A program made the translations under genes and the position numbers. A stretch of 64,000 nucleotides of DNA, from NCBI GenBank assembly GCA_949502025.1, contig CATBCG010000059.1, positions 1 to 64,000 of the forward strand. The letters run 5' to 3'. A model generated the notes under the pieces. The model saw only the letters and a program-made list of their open reading frames with translations, made no database searches and had not been told where the DNA came from. Positions 34,503-42,879 of the stretch are shown here, one piece after another. Each line of letters opens with the position of its first letter. Positions within the stretch are counted from its first letter, which is position 1. The DNA comes from MGBC131033 sp910585655 (GTDB lineage Bacteria; Bacillota; Clostridia; Lachnospirales; Lachnospiraceae).

Positions 34503-34536
34503 TCTATACCTTCTTTCCTTACCTCAAATTAATTTT

Positions 34537-34710
34537 CAAGAACGCCTCCAGCGTTCTTGTGGCGGCGTGCGGGTCAGCTTTGCTGACAGTATTCCGCTCC
34601 GCACGCCTGCCATCCGCCGGAGGCATATCAGATGGGGGATTGAATTCCGCCACTGATACAAGCAAATTTCTCACCGCCTATAGAGGCGGGAGTCATATCC
34701 TATCTGATAT
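34537..34710. ncRNA. strongly folded intergenic element, candidate structured RNA or small mobile repeat
   Basis: Four perfect inverted repeats within 174 bases. A 9-bp hairpin with a 5-base loop (34537-34559). A 9-bp stem (34564-34572 with 34599-34607) enclosing a GTCAGC-TTT-GCTGAC hairpin (34573-34587). A 9-bp stem (34625-34633 ATATCAGAT with 34702-34710) enclosing a CCGCCT-ATAG-AGGCGG hairpin (34674-34689). It is much more GC-rich than its surroundings. No known RNA family is recognised. The bases to 34826 show nothing clear. Confidence 0.55.
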
Positions 34711-34826
34711 ACCGAAAAAACATTGCTTCACCGAGATTTTGATGTCCTCACAGTCTCTGGTTTCTAACTCCTCACACAGAGAACAGAGATATCAAGCATT
34801 TTCCTGTTACGCATTCTTACATTTCT

Positions 34827-35087
34827 ATGTTTCATTATGCCATGTCCCTCTGTTTCTGTCAAGCATTCTGCTTGCTTCAATCTTTCCGACAATCCCTTTC
34901 CCTTCTTATCCATCTTAAACCAATTGAACAAGATCTTTTACTGCTCTTGTATATCTATCAGGTAAGCCTGGAAGTAACGGCGGATTTGCTGAATCTTCCT
35001 CTGGAAACTGCCCAACATTATCTCAGCCAAAACAAAGAACCTCTGACAGTCTTTCTGGATTCCCAGAACCATTCTGTCCCAGAATAA
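34827..35087 (+). pseudogene. remnant of a sigma-like gene
   Basis: The C-terminal part (QDLLLLLYIYQVSLEVTADLLNLPLETA) is related to region 4 of the sigma-like protein at 32954-33457 at roughly one third identity, with the same DLL-L-YxY-LE-A-LLNL spacing. The N-terminal half has no recognisable sigma region 2 and is cysteine- and phenylalanine-rich, as in a wrong frame. It converges on the intact aminotransferase gene with a two-base gap. Probably broken. Confidence 0.5.
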
Positions 35088-35089
35088 AA

Positions 35090-36340
35090 CTATCGCAATT
35101 CCTTTCTCACAATCCCAATAATCCGTTCCATATCTTCTTCCGTATTTTTAATATCACTCGGCAGACACAGTCCACGCCGGAAAATATCCTCAGATACCGA
35201 TGGAAGATCGGCTCTTCCTTCCTGAGTCACATTTGCCGTATTCTCTCCACTGGCTATTCCCTCTCGGCTCTCGTTAGCCGTCACAAACGGATATTTTTCA
35301 AATACGGGTTGTAAGTGCATCGGCTTCCAAATCGGACGGCATTCGATGTTATCTTTTTCCAGTGCCACCATAATATCTACCGGCTTGACGGAACAATCTT
35401 CTTTTAAGGTCAGACAGCTTAGCCAGTAGTTGGCTTGACAGTCCGCAGGAATTGGATTCATAGAAACCTCTGGCAAATCGGCAAAAGCGTTCTGATACGT
35501 CTCATAAATCCATTTCTTCTTCGCAATATGTTCGTCCAAATGCAAAAGCTGTCCGCGTCCGATACCGGCGGTAATGTTGGACATCCGGTAGTTGTAGCCG
35601 ATTTCTTTATGTTCATAGTGACGGGCTGGTTCGCGTGCCTGAGTGGAAAGGAAGCGGGCATGTGTAATTTTGGCTTCATCTTGGCTAACTAACATTCCGC
35701 CGCCGGAGGTGGTAATGATTTTATTGCCGTTAAAGGAAAGAATCGCCTGACTGCCAAATGTTCCGGTCATCTGTCCCTGGTAACAGCTCCCTAAGGATTC
35801 CGCGGCATCTTCTATGAGTGGTACTCCATGCTCTGCACAGATTTCCTTGATTTCCTTTAGCTTGGCAGGTGTTCCGTAAAGATTTACTACTATGACAGCC
35901 TTTGCCTCCGGATACAGACGAAATGCCTGGCGCAATGCCTCCGGATCAAGATTCCAGCTTTCCCGCTCAGAATCCAAAAAAACCGGGATGGCTCCCTGGT
36001 ATACGATCGGATTGCAGGTGGCTGAAAATGTCAAATCCTGGCAAAGCACAACATCCCCTGCGCCGATTCCCTCGTTAATAAGAGCCAGATGGATCGCCGC
36101 TGTTCCGGCTGACAGAGCTGCCGCATATATGGTCGGTGTAGCGCTTACTGCAGAGTTCTCTTTTTTATCCGGAGCTATCCCTCTTTCTGCTTTACTCAGA
36201 TATGAGGCTACTTCCTGCTCCAATGCGTTGACATTTGGTCCTAACGGAGCAATCCAGTTTGTATCAAATGCTTCCTGGATATACTGCAACTCCTCGCCGT
36301 GCATGGTTGGAGAAGATAAATAAAGCTTTTTCTTCATCAT
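35090..36340 (-). CDS. DegT/DnrJ/EryC1 sugar aminotransferase (PglE-like)
   Basis: A 416-residue PLP-dependent NDP-sugar aminotransferase. Signs: NWIAPLGPNV at the start, ALSAGTAAIHLAL, CQDLTFSATCNPI, EDAAESLG and the PLP lysine in SFNGNKIITTSGGG. Beside a CapD/PglF-type dehydratase it most likely makes UDP-4-amino-4,6-dideoxy-GlcNAc, a bacillosamine precursor. Two family-atypical insertions are visible, near residues 52-68 (ERGIAPDKKENSAVSA) and before SEDIFRRG (SREGIASGENTANV). No PglD acetyltransferase is next to it. AAAGGGAG precedes the ATG. Its 3' end is duplicated at 33.5-33.9 kb. Confidence 0.9.
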   Translation of the reverse strand: MMKKKLYLSSPTMHGEELQYIQEAFDTNWIAPLGPNVNALEQEVASYLSKAERGIAPDKKENSAVSATPTIYAAALSAGTAAIHLALINEGIGAGDVVLCQDLTFSATCNPIVYQGAIPVFLDSERESWNLDPEALRQAFRLYPEAKAVIVVNLYGTPAKLKEIKEICAEHGVPLIEDAAESLGSCYQGQMTGTFGSQAILSFNGNKIITTSGGGMLVSQDEAKITHARFLSTQAREPARHYEHKEIGYNYRMSNITAGIGRGQLLHLDEHIAKKKWIYETYQNAFADLPEVSMNPIPADCQANYWLSCLTLKEDCSVKPVDIMVALEKDNIECRPIWKPMHLQPVFEKYPFVTANESREGIASGENTANVTQEGRADLPSVSEDIFRRGLCLPSDIKNTEEDMERIIGIVRKELR

Positions 36341-36432
36341 AACTACTCCCTTTCCATTTCTCTTTTCTATTGTTTTTAATTGTTTCTAACATTATTTCTA
36401 CTTGTCTTTCATCATTTTTCCTTGTTTTGTTT

Positions 36433-38322
36433 CTAATCGTTTGCTTTCGGCTGGTACGTCGGCACCAACTCTTTGATTTTGGCTTTTAGCGCCTTTGGAG
36501 TCGGTTCGTCCTCGATAAAGGTTTTCAGTTCTGCAAGCTGCCGGACAAACAGTTCTTCGTCCAGTTCGATCGGTTTGCCGATATGGATAAGCTTATTCGC
36601 GGTTTCCTGCATTCCCTCTTCTTCCATCAGCAATTCCTCATAGAGTTTTTCCCCCGGACGCAGCCCGGTAAAGATGATTTCGATGTCCTCTCCTGGCGTC
36701 AGCCCGGAAAGTTTGATAAGGTTGGTTGCCAAATCAAGGATTTTTACCGGTTCTCCCATTTCCAGAACGAAGATTTCGCCGCCCTTTGCATAGGCTCCTG
36801 CCTGCAGTACCAGAGAAATGGCTTCCGGTATGGTCATAAAATAGCGGATGATATCCGGGTGTACGACTGTCACCGGTCCGCCGGCTGCAATCTGCTTTTT
36901 AAAAAGCGGAATTACACTTCCGTTGCTGCCCAATACATTGCCGAAACGAACCGCTACAAAATCTGTTTTAGAGCGTTTATTCCAGGTTTGCACAATCATT
37001 TCGCAGATCCGCTTGCTCGCTCCCATTACGTTCGTCGGATTAACCGCTTTGTCCGTGGAAATCAGGACAAATTTATCTACGTTGTATTTATCTGCCGCCT
37101 GTACGACTTTCCAGGTTCCCAATACATTGTTTTTGATCGCCTCATTCGGGCTGTCCTCCATCAGCGGCACATGCTTGTGCGCGGCTGCATGGTACACCAG
37201 GTTCGGGCGATATGTGGAAAAAATCTCGTCTATTCGCTTGGTGTTGCGAACCGAAGCAATGAGGACGACCTGATCCAGATCCGGGTAGGTCATTTTCAGT
37301 TCCTGCTGGATGTCATAGGCATTGTTTTCGTAAATGTCCACAATCACTAACTGCTTTGGCTGATGCCCGGCAATCTGTCGGCAAAGCTCGCTGCCAATCG
37401 AACCGCCGCCCCCAGTAATCATCACCACTTTATCTTTTACATAGCCCATAATCGAATCAATATCTGTCCGTACCGGTTCCCGTCCCAGTAAATCCTCTAC
37501 GCTGACATCCCGTAAAAGATCCATCGAAACCTGTCCGTTTACAATTTCGTCCATACCAGGAGTAATCTTGAGTTGACACTCGGTTTCCTTACATATCGCT
37601 ACCAACTCTTTGATCGCGGTACGGGTAGCGGACGGAATCGCAATGATAATCTCCTGAATATGGTGCTTTTCCACACTGGCTAAAATATCATCCCGCGTCC
37701 CTACTACCTTGATTCCATGAACATAGCTGCCCTTTTTGCTCTTATCGTCATCAATGACACAGCATATTTTCATCCGAATCTGGCTGCTGTTTAGGATTTC
37801 CCGGATAATCATATGCCCGGTATCTCCGGCGCCCACGACCATCACCCTTGTAACCGAGCCTCCGTCCGAACGGTTAATCAGATAAAGCCGAATTGCCCGG
37901 TACAAAAACCGGCTTCCCGCTACACAGACCAACAGCACCCCGCAATAGAGAAAATAATAAGCCCGCGGCAACGGATAGCCCTGACCGATTCCCCGCAGCA
38001 GATGAACGGCAATAAACTGGACAGCCGACGATAATACACATGCCGATAAAATATTTTGCATCTCTGTCATTCCGGCATAGCTCCAAAGGCTGTGATACAG
38101 CCGGAAAATCCAGAAAATAATCAATGTAATTACGATGTTAAAAGGAAGATAATCCCAAGCCGCGTCCAGATACCTTGCTTCGATTCCGCTCCAGGACAGA
38201 TCGAACCGCAGCAACAAGGCAAAAAAAGCAGAAAAACAGATGCTTAACACGTCAAAGCAAGCGACAAATACTCTTTTTAACCATATCTGATATTTTTTTA
38301 ACAGTTCTACCATATCACTCAT
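36433..38322 (-). CDS. membrane UDP-GlcNAc 4,6-dehydratase (CapD/PglF type)
   Basis: A 629-residue polysaccharide biosynthesis dehydratase. Four hydrophobic segments fill the first 130 residues (such as VFVACFDVLSICFSAFFALL). A first Rossmann domain follows with VMVVGAGDTGHMII, then the catalytic SDR domain with VMITGGGGSIGSE, HAAAHKHVPLME, and the MGASK motif that replaces YxxxK in this subfamily. It removes water from UDP-GlcNAc for bacillosamine-type sugars. The start at 38322 has AAAGGAGAG 8 bases upstream; a longer frame to 38409 lacks one. It begins an operon with the aminotransferase 92 bases downstream. Confidence 0.93.
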   Translation of the reverse strand: MSDMVELLKKYQIWLKRVFVACFDVLSICFSAFFALLLRFDLSWSGIEARYLDAAWDYLPFNIVITLIIFWIFRLYHSLWSYAGMTEMQNILSACVLSSAVQFIAVHLLRGIGQGYPLPRAYYFLYCGVLLVCVAGSRFLYRAIRLYLINRSDGGSVTRVMVVGAGDTGHMIIREILNSSQIRMKICCVIDDDKSKKGSYVHGIKVVGTRDDILASVEKHHIQEIIIAIPSATRTAIKELVAICKETECQLKITPGMDEIVNGQVSMDLLRDVSVEDLLGREPVRTDIDSIMGYVKDKVVMITGGGGSIGSELCRQIAGHQPKQLVIVDIYENNAYDIQQELKMTYPDLDQVVLIASVRNTKRIDEIFSTYRPNLVYHAAAHKHVPLMEDSPNEAIKNNVLGTWKVVQAADKYNVDKFVLISTDKAVNPTNVMGASKRICEMIVQTWNKRSKTDFVAVRFGNVLGSNGSVIPLFKKQIAAGGPVTVVHPDIIRYFMTIPEAISLVLQAGAYAKGGEIFVLEMGEPVKILDLATNLIKLSGLTPGEDIEIIFTGLRPGEKLYEELLMEEEGMQETANKLIHIGKPIELDEELFVRQLAELKTFIEDEPTPKALKAKIKELVPTYQPKAND

Positions 38323-38360
38323 TTTATTTGCTCTCCTTTTGTGCCGCAGGATTTCCTTTG

Positions 38361-38386
38361 AAAAAGAATTCCACAAAGTGGAATTC
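38361..38386 (-). terminator. attenuator-like terminator in the dehydratase leader
   Basis: On the minus strand, a perfect 9-bp hairpin GAATTCCAC-TTT-GTGGAATTC followed by TTTTTC, only about 40 bases before the dehydratase start. Flanking bases can form competing helices: CAAAGG/CCTTTG (38407-38412 with 38355-38360) and CAGGAT/ATCCTG (38347-38352 with 38399-38404). This suggests termination/antitermination control of the operon. Confidence 0.6.
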
Positions 38387-38540
38387 GCGCGAGTGTGCAT
38401 CCTGTCCAAAGGGCTTTTTGTATCGTAAGGAAGTTCGGAGAACTTTCCTATGATATAAAAAAGTTACCTGCGTACTATAGTGTACTTCAAAATATCCTGA
38501 TTTGCAACTATTTTATACCAAATCAATTATTTTAAACATG

Positions 38541-38580
38541 AAAAAAAATTCGACGTTCAACCTTTTACAGTCAAACGCCG
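38541..38580 (-). terminator. intrinsic terminator of the ATPase gene
   Basis: Minus strand: a 10-pair stem (38571-38580 with 38551-38560, including three G-U pairs), then AA and eight T. It lies 13 bases past the stop of the ATPase gene. Confidence 0.75.
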
Positions 38581-38592
38581 TTTTTAAAAGTA

Positions 38593-39801
38593 TTAAAAAT
38601 CTTTGCTGAGCAGAAAATCCGCAATGTGCATGGTTTTAATTCCTTCATAGTTGCCACCTGCGAAATCATCCGCCATCAGCACATATTTCGGATAATTGTC
38701 GTGAATTTCAAGCAGCCGTTCATATTCCCGCTTTTCCGTTTCGGTAGACCTGATTTCCTTTGTCACCTGAACATACAGCTTTTCCGACTGTCTTGTGGCT
38801 ATAAAATCAATTTCGCCGTCAGGAGTTTTACCGATAGTTACCGCATAGCCGCGCCGCAGCAGTTCCAGATAGACGACATTTTCCAGCATAGCGGCAATCG
38901 AGATCTGCGTATAGCCAAGAACGCTGTAACGGAGCGCGGTATCCGCAAGATAGAATTTCTCCTGCGTTTTTAACAATTCCTTTCCCTGAACGTCAAAGCG
39001 CGAACAGCGGTGCAGAATATACGCGCTTTCCAATTTCTCAAGATAACTGTAAACCGTCTCATTGTCGATGAACCGACGCTCGGATTTGAGATAATCAGAG
39101 ATGGATTTGGCAGAAAAGGTTCTGCCCACATTATCGAAGGCAAATTTCACGATTCGTTCAAGCTGATCCACCTTGCGCACCTGATTACGCCTGACTATAT
39201 CAGAAAAAATCGTTGAGTTGTAGATATCACGGACAATGGTATAGACCTCGTCGTTCGTATAGTGCTGTAAGTGTGTCGCAGGAAATCCGCCCAGCCGGAT
39301 ATATTCGGTCAGTTCCTCTCTCGGTTTGCCAACCTCGGTATACTCCTTTTTAAAACTCAGGTATTCAGCAAAGGAAAGCGTAAAAATTCGGAACGAAATA
39401 TAACGCCCTGTCAGATATGTCTCAATTTCAGAGGACATCATGCGCGAGTTTGAGCCAGTCACATAAATATCCACATCATAATCGGATGCAATCGAATTAA
39501 CAGCCTTCTCCCAATGCTTAATCTCCTGCACCTCGTCAAGAAACAAATACGTTTTCCCATCTGGCGACAGCCTGCTCTTTAGCTCCGTAAACATTTCCTT
39601 TGCGGTCATATCCCCATATTCCATAGAATCAAAGCGATAGCTGACAATACGGTGTTCCGGCACGCCCTTTTTTTTCAGTTCCTCAATAATCATTTTCAGT
39701 ATGGTGGATTTTCCGCACCGTCGTACTCCGGTCAGGATTTTCACGAACGGCGAATCCACATAGACCATAATCTTGTCTACATACATCGGTCTGTAAACCA
39801 C
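38593..39801 (-). CDS. AAA-fold ATPase with DUF4143
   Basis: A 402-residue protein of the AAA_14/DUF4143 group. The Walker A is GVRRCGKST, the Walker B TYLFLDEVQEI, and the sensor region IYVTGSNSRMM. The C-terminal DUF4143 part has the YAVTIGKTPDGEIDFIA nuclease-like segment (D-E-x-D with following KLYVQVTKE). The group is widespread and its role unknown; defence or DNA-related functions have been proposed. I start at the GTG 39801, preceded by GGAGGTGG; the upstream ATG at 39852 lacks a site. Single-gene unit with its own terminator. Confidence 0.82.
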   Translation of the reverse strand: MVYRPMYVDKIMVYVDSPFVKILTGVRRCGKSTILKMIIEELKKKGVPEHRIVSYRFDSMEYGDMTAKEMFTELKSRLSPDGKTYLFLDEVQEIKHWEKAVNSIASDYDVDIYVTGSNSRMMSSEIETYLTGRYISFRIFTLSFAEYLSFKKEYTEVGKPREELTEYIRLGGFPATHLQHYTNDEVYTIVRDIYNSTIFSDIVRRNQVRKVDQLERIVKFAFDNVGRTFSAKSISDYLKSERRFIDNETVYSYLEKLESAYILHRCSRFDVQGKELLKTQEKFYLADTALRYSVLGYTQISIAAMLENVVYLELLRRGYAVTIGKTPDGEIDFIATRQSEKLYVQVTKEIRSTETEKREYERLLEIHDNYPKYVLMADDFAGGNYEGIKTMHIADFLLSKDF

Positions 39802-39989
39802 TGTAACCACCTCCATCTGCATATATGATACCGCAACTCCAAAATAAATCAATAGGTTTTGCGGTTATAACCCAAAAAACTTTTCGACTTTTTTATGAAT
39901 TGCGGATTCTTGCAGAGGTTCTTACAGTGCCACATCACTGATTCAGCCTAAGTCCAATGCACTTGTTTAAATTGTTTTGCTATTATGCT

Positions 39990-40835
39990 TTAATATGCCA
40001 CAGGTTCTTCTCCCTCGTCCAGCAGTCGCTCCGGATTATAGGTCATTCTGACTTTGCCATAGTTGACGCCTGTCGTTTTTCGCCCCAAAAAGATGGTCTC
40101 AACCGGTTCTGCTTTGCCCTCTAAGACCAGCTTGCAGCACTGAATCAGATCTTCGATTGCAGATTCCGGCTGTGAAAAACAGGTCGGCAGGCCGGCATAG
40201 CCTACATGCCCATTCCAGTTTTGGTCAAACTTATCGGAAAGCGCCTGCACCTTGAGGAAGCCGCGAAGCATCGTGTTGACGCTTCCGCCCATACCAAGTG
40301 TATTGGTGTTGCAGCAATCTCCGCTGATCAGAAGCCGGTTTTTCTCATCCAGCAGGGCTAAGCCGCCCGGCGTATGCCCGGCAATCGTAACGACTTTCAG
40401 ACTCCGATCGCCCAAATCAAAGACAAATCCGTCTTCTACGTTGATTAGCTCCGGAAACTCGGTAAATTCCTTGACCATATCCCGGCTGTAAGCATAGGCG
40501 TCATAACCGCCCATATTGCCCAGTGTGTCACAGTAATTTCGCAATTCCTCGAAATTTACGTTATGAATCATATCAAAATCGCGTTCGTTCGCATAGACCT
40601 TTTCAAAGGCGCCGATTCCGCCGCAGTGATCCAGATGACCGTGCGTCAGTACCACATCGTACGGCTTGTCGGTCAGCTCTGCCACCAGCTCCTTTAGCTC
40701 ACAGACCCCACAGCCGGTATCGATTAACAGCGCCCGCTCGGAACCTATGCACAAATACATTGCCGTCAGACCGTATTCGTTGATGACATAGGTTTTTGGA
40801 GCAATTTCACTTACAAATGGTTTCTTCATAGACAT
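39990..40835 (-). CDS. MBL-fold metallo-hydrolase
   Basis: A 281-residue metallo-beta-lactamase-fold protein with the metal signature THGHLDHCGG (H65, H67, D69, H70), a second-site ISGDCCNTNTLG and AGHTPGGLALL. No signal peptide. Substrate unknown. It lies 79 bases after the second importer permease in the same direction and may be the last gene of that operon; if so it could act on the imported compound. GAAGGAAAG precedes the ATG. Confidence 0.85.
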   Translation of the reverse strand: MSMKKPFVSEIAPKTYVINEYGLTAMYLCIGSERALLIDTGCGVCELKELVAELTDKPYDVVLTHGHLDHCGGIGAFEKVYANERDFDMIHNVNFEELRNYCDTLGNMGGYDAYAYSRDMVKEFTEFPELINVEDGFVFDLGDRSLKVVTIAGHTPGGLALLDEKNRLLISGDCCNTNTLGMGGSVNTMLRGFLKVQALSDKFDQNWNGHVGYAGLPTCFSQPESAIEDLIQCCKLVLEGKAEPVETIFLGRKTTGVNYGKVRMTYNPERLLDEGEEPVAY

Positions 40836-40914
40836 ACTTTCCTTCTCCCTTCGTTTGTTTATTTGTTTTATTAGGTCATTTTGACCTGCCTTGCTATGGG
40901 CTTATCCAAACCTT

Positions 40915-41820
40915 TCAGCCCTTTACACCACCGATCATAATTCCTTTGATCAAATATTTCTGGAAAAACGGATAGGCAATCAGAATCGGAATTAAACCGA
41001 TCACCGCTACAGACATACGGACACCTGTAGACGGAATGTTCGCCGCAATATCCGCCGCCGTTCCTAGCTGTGTAGCTGCTGCGGAGGATAAAAACTGAAT
41101 ATCTAACAACATCCGGTTCAAAATATTTTGAATCGAATAGTAGGTAGCATCTGTGATATAGTATAAACCATTCATCCAGTCATTCCAATACCCTAATACT
41201 GTCATGAAGCCTAATGTCGCTACCATCGGCTTGGACAATGGCGTAATGATTTTCCAGAGAATTTTTAATTCACTTCCACCGTCGATCTGCGCCGCTTCAA
41301 TCAGCTCGTTCGGAATGGTAGAGGAAAAATAAGTCCGCATCATAATGATATAAAACGCATTCATCAAAAGGTTCGGCACAATCAGCGCTATATACGAATT
41401 TTTGATGTTAAACATCTGCGTCCACATCATATAGGACGGAACCAGACCGCCACGGAATAACATCGTAAAAAATACGAAAAAGGCAAAAATATTTCTTCCC
41501 GGCAAGTCTCGCCTAGAAAGCGGATACGCATACAGCAGTGTCATTAAAATACTTAATACCGTACCGACTACCGTGATTCCAAAAGAAACCGCGTATCCAT
41601 GGAGGATCTTTCCACCGTTTCCGGATAAAATATAGGTATACGCGTAGGCACTTAGCTTTTCCGGGAAAAAGCTATAGCCGTTCATCAACAGCGTTTTTTC
41701 CTCTGTAATAGAGGAAATGACAATCAGCAAAAACGGAATGATACAAAGCAGGCACAGGAAAACCATAATAATATGTATGACAATGATTCCCGGCCTGATG
41801 TTCTTTTTTGTTCTATCCAT
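40915..41820 (-). CDS. sugar ABC transporter permease (LplC/YtcP type)
   Basis: A 301-residue inner-membrane permease with six hydrophobic segments and the cytoplasmic EAA loop ELIEAAQIDGGSELKILWKI, which docks on the ATPase. It ends with FFQKYLIKGIMIGGVKG, the usual C-terminus of carbohydrate-uptake (CUT1) permeases. It pairs with the upstream LplB-type permease. No ATP-binding subunit is in this operon; such importers often share an MsmX-type ATPase coded elsewhere. Confidence 0.92.
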   Translation of the reverse strand: MDRTKKNIRPGIIVIHIIMVFLCLLCIIPFLLIVISSITEEKTLLMNGYSFFPEKLSAYAYTYILSGNGGKILHGYAVSFGITVVGTVLSILMTLLYAYPLSRRDLPGRNIFAFFVFFTMLFRGGLVPSYMMWTQMFNIKNSYIALIVPNLLMNAFYIIMMRTYFSSTIPNELIEAAQIDGGSELKILWKIITPLSKPMVATLGFMTVLGYWNDWMNGLYYITDATYYSIQNILNRMLLDIQFLSSAAATQLGTAADIAANIPSTGVRMSVAVIGLIPILIAYPFFQKYLIKGIMIGGVKG

Positions 41821-41862
41821 AACTATCGTACCTGTCCTTTCCTTACATGATAAAATCTTCCG

Positions 41863-42780
41863 TTAAAATAAAGCATTTTCTTTGTCTACCTTCTTCACCA
41901 CAAAATTGGTCATCCAAACGATGAAAAATCCAAGGATGGATTGTAAGAAGCCGGCAGCAGAGGAACGTCCTACGTCGTTTAATGTCAGCAAGGCACGATA
42001 TACATAAGTGTCGATGGTATTGGTAACATCGATCAATGGACCGGAGTTCATCGGCACCTGATAGAACAGACCGAAGTCGGAATAGAAAATACGTCCTATC
42101 GAAAGCAGCGTCAAGGTAATAATCGTTGTTTTTAAGGACGGCAGCGTAATATGCAGCACCTGCTTCCACCTGGAAGCTCCGTCGATTTCCGCCGCTTCAA
42201 ACAGAGACGGATCGATGCCGATAATCGTTGCATAATAAATAATGGAATTATAGCCAAAGCTTTTCCATAAATGGATAAATACCAGAATAAACGGCCATAC
42301 ACTCGGCGTCGTATACCAGGAAACGGGATTTTCCTTTAATAAGCTGTTATTGATAAAGCCGCTCTCCTGAGACATAAAAGCAAAGCCAATATAGGATACG
42401 ATAACAATAGAAATCAAGTACGGAATCAAAATAATCGTCTGGTACGTCTTTTTCGATTTATTTCCTGGAACCGCATTGAGAAAAATCGCTACGGCAATTG
42501 CCAAAATCGTTCCTAACACAATAAAAACTAAATTATATACAATCGTATTCCGAATCATGTTAAAGGCGTCGCTACCCATAAAGAGAAACTTAAAATTGGA
42601 AAATCCATTCCACGGGCTTTTCCACATCCCGAACTGATAGTTAAATTTCTTAAAGGCCAGCACCAGTCCAGCCATAGGAATATAATTGTTGACAATCAGG
42701 TAAATCGTTCCTGGTATCATCATCAAATACAGTGGAAGATATCTTCTCCATCTGAATTTTTTCTTTTTTGTTTTTTCCAT
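41863..42780 (-). CDS. sugar ABC transporter permease (LplB type)
   Basis: A 305-residue permease with six predicted membrane segments. The EAA loop is SLFEAAEIDGASRWKQVLHI, and the N-terminus has a Lys-rich cytoplasmic stretch followed by YLPLYLMMIPGTIYLIV. It forms the channel with the next permease. It sits 42 bases upstream of that gene and 99 bases downstream of the binding-protein gene, with an inverted repeat in between. Confidence 0.92.
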   Translation of the reverse strand: MEKTKKKKFRWRRYLPLYLMMIPGTIYLIVNNYIPMAGLVLAFKKFNYQFGMWKSPWNGFSNFKFLFMGSDAFNMIRNTIVYNLVFIVLGTILAIAVAIFLNAVPGNKSKKTYQTIILIPYLISIVIVSYIGFAFMSQESGFINNSLLKENPVSWYTTPSVWPFILVFIHLWKSFGYNSIIYYATIIGIDPSLFEAAEIDGASRWKQVLHITLPSLKTTIITLTLLSIGRIFYSDFGLFYQVPMNSGPLIDVTNTIDTYVYRALLTLNDVGRSSAAGFLQSILGFFIVWMTNFVVKKVDKENALF

Positions 42781-42805
42781 ACTTTTATACCCCTATCAAT
42801 CAACA

Positions 42806-42852
42806 GCAGGGTGTCCGTCAAAGAAGAACCCAACCCATTGCCGGCACCCTGC
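42806..42852 (-). promoter_or_regulatory. intercistronic hairpin between binding protein and permeases
   Basis: Inverted repeat 42806-42816 with 42843-42852 (GCAGGGTG arms with a few extra pairs, loop about 26 bases) and no T-run. Such hairpins commonly protect the 3' end of the binding-protein message and keep it more abundant than the permease message. Confidence 0.5.
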
Positions 42853-42879
42853 CTGTTTTATACTATTGCTGTGTCATGT

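Noticed and set aside
34490..34918. 142-residue plus-strand frame over the folded element
   Set aside because: The translated sequence is composed of the hairpin-rich repeat and has no protein-like pattern.
36583..37350. 255-residue plus-strand frame opposite the dehydratase
   Set aside because: It mirrors the codon pattern of the well-supported dehydratase gene and has no ribosome site or family motif.
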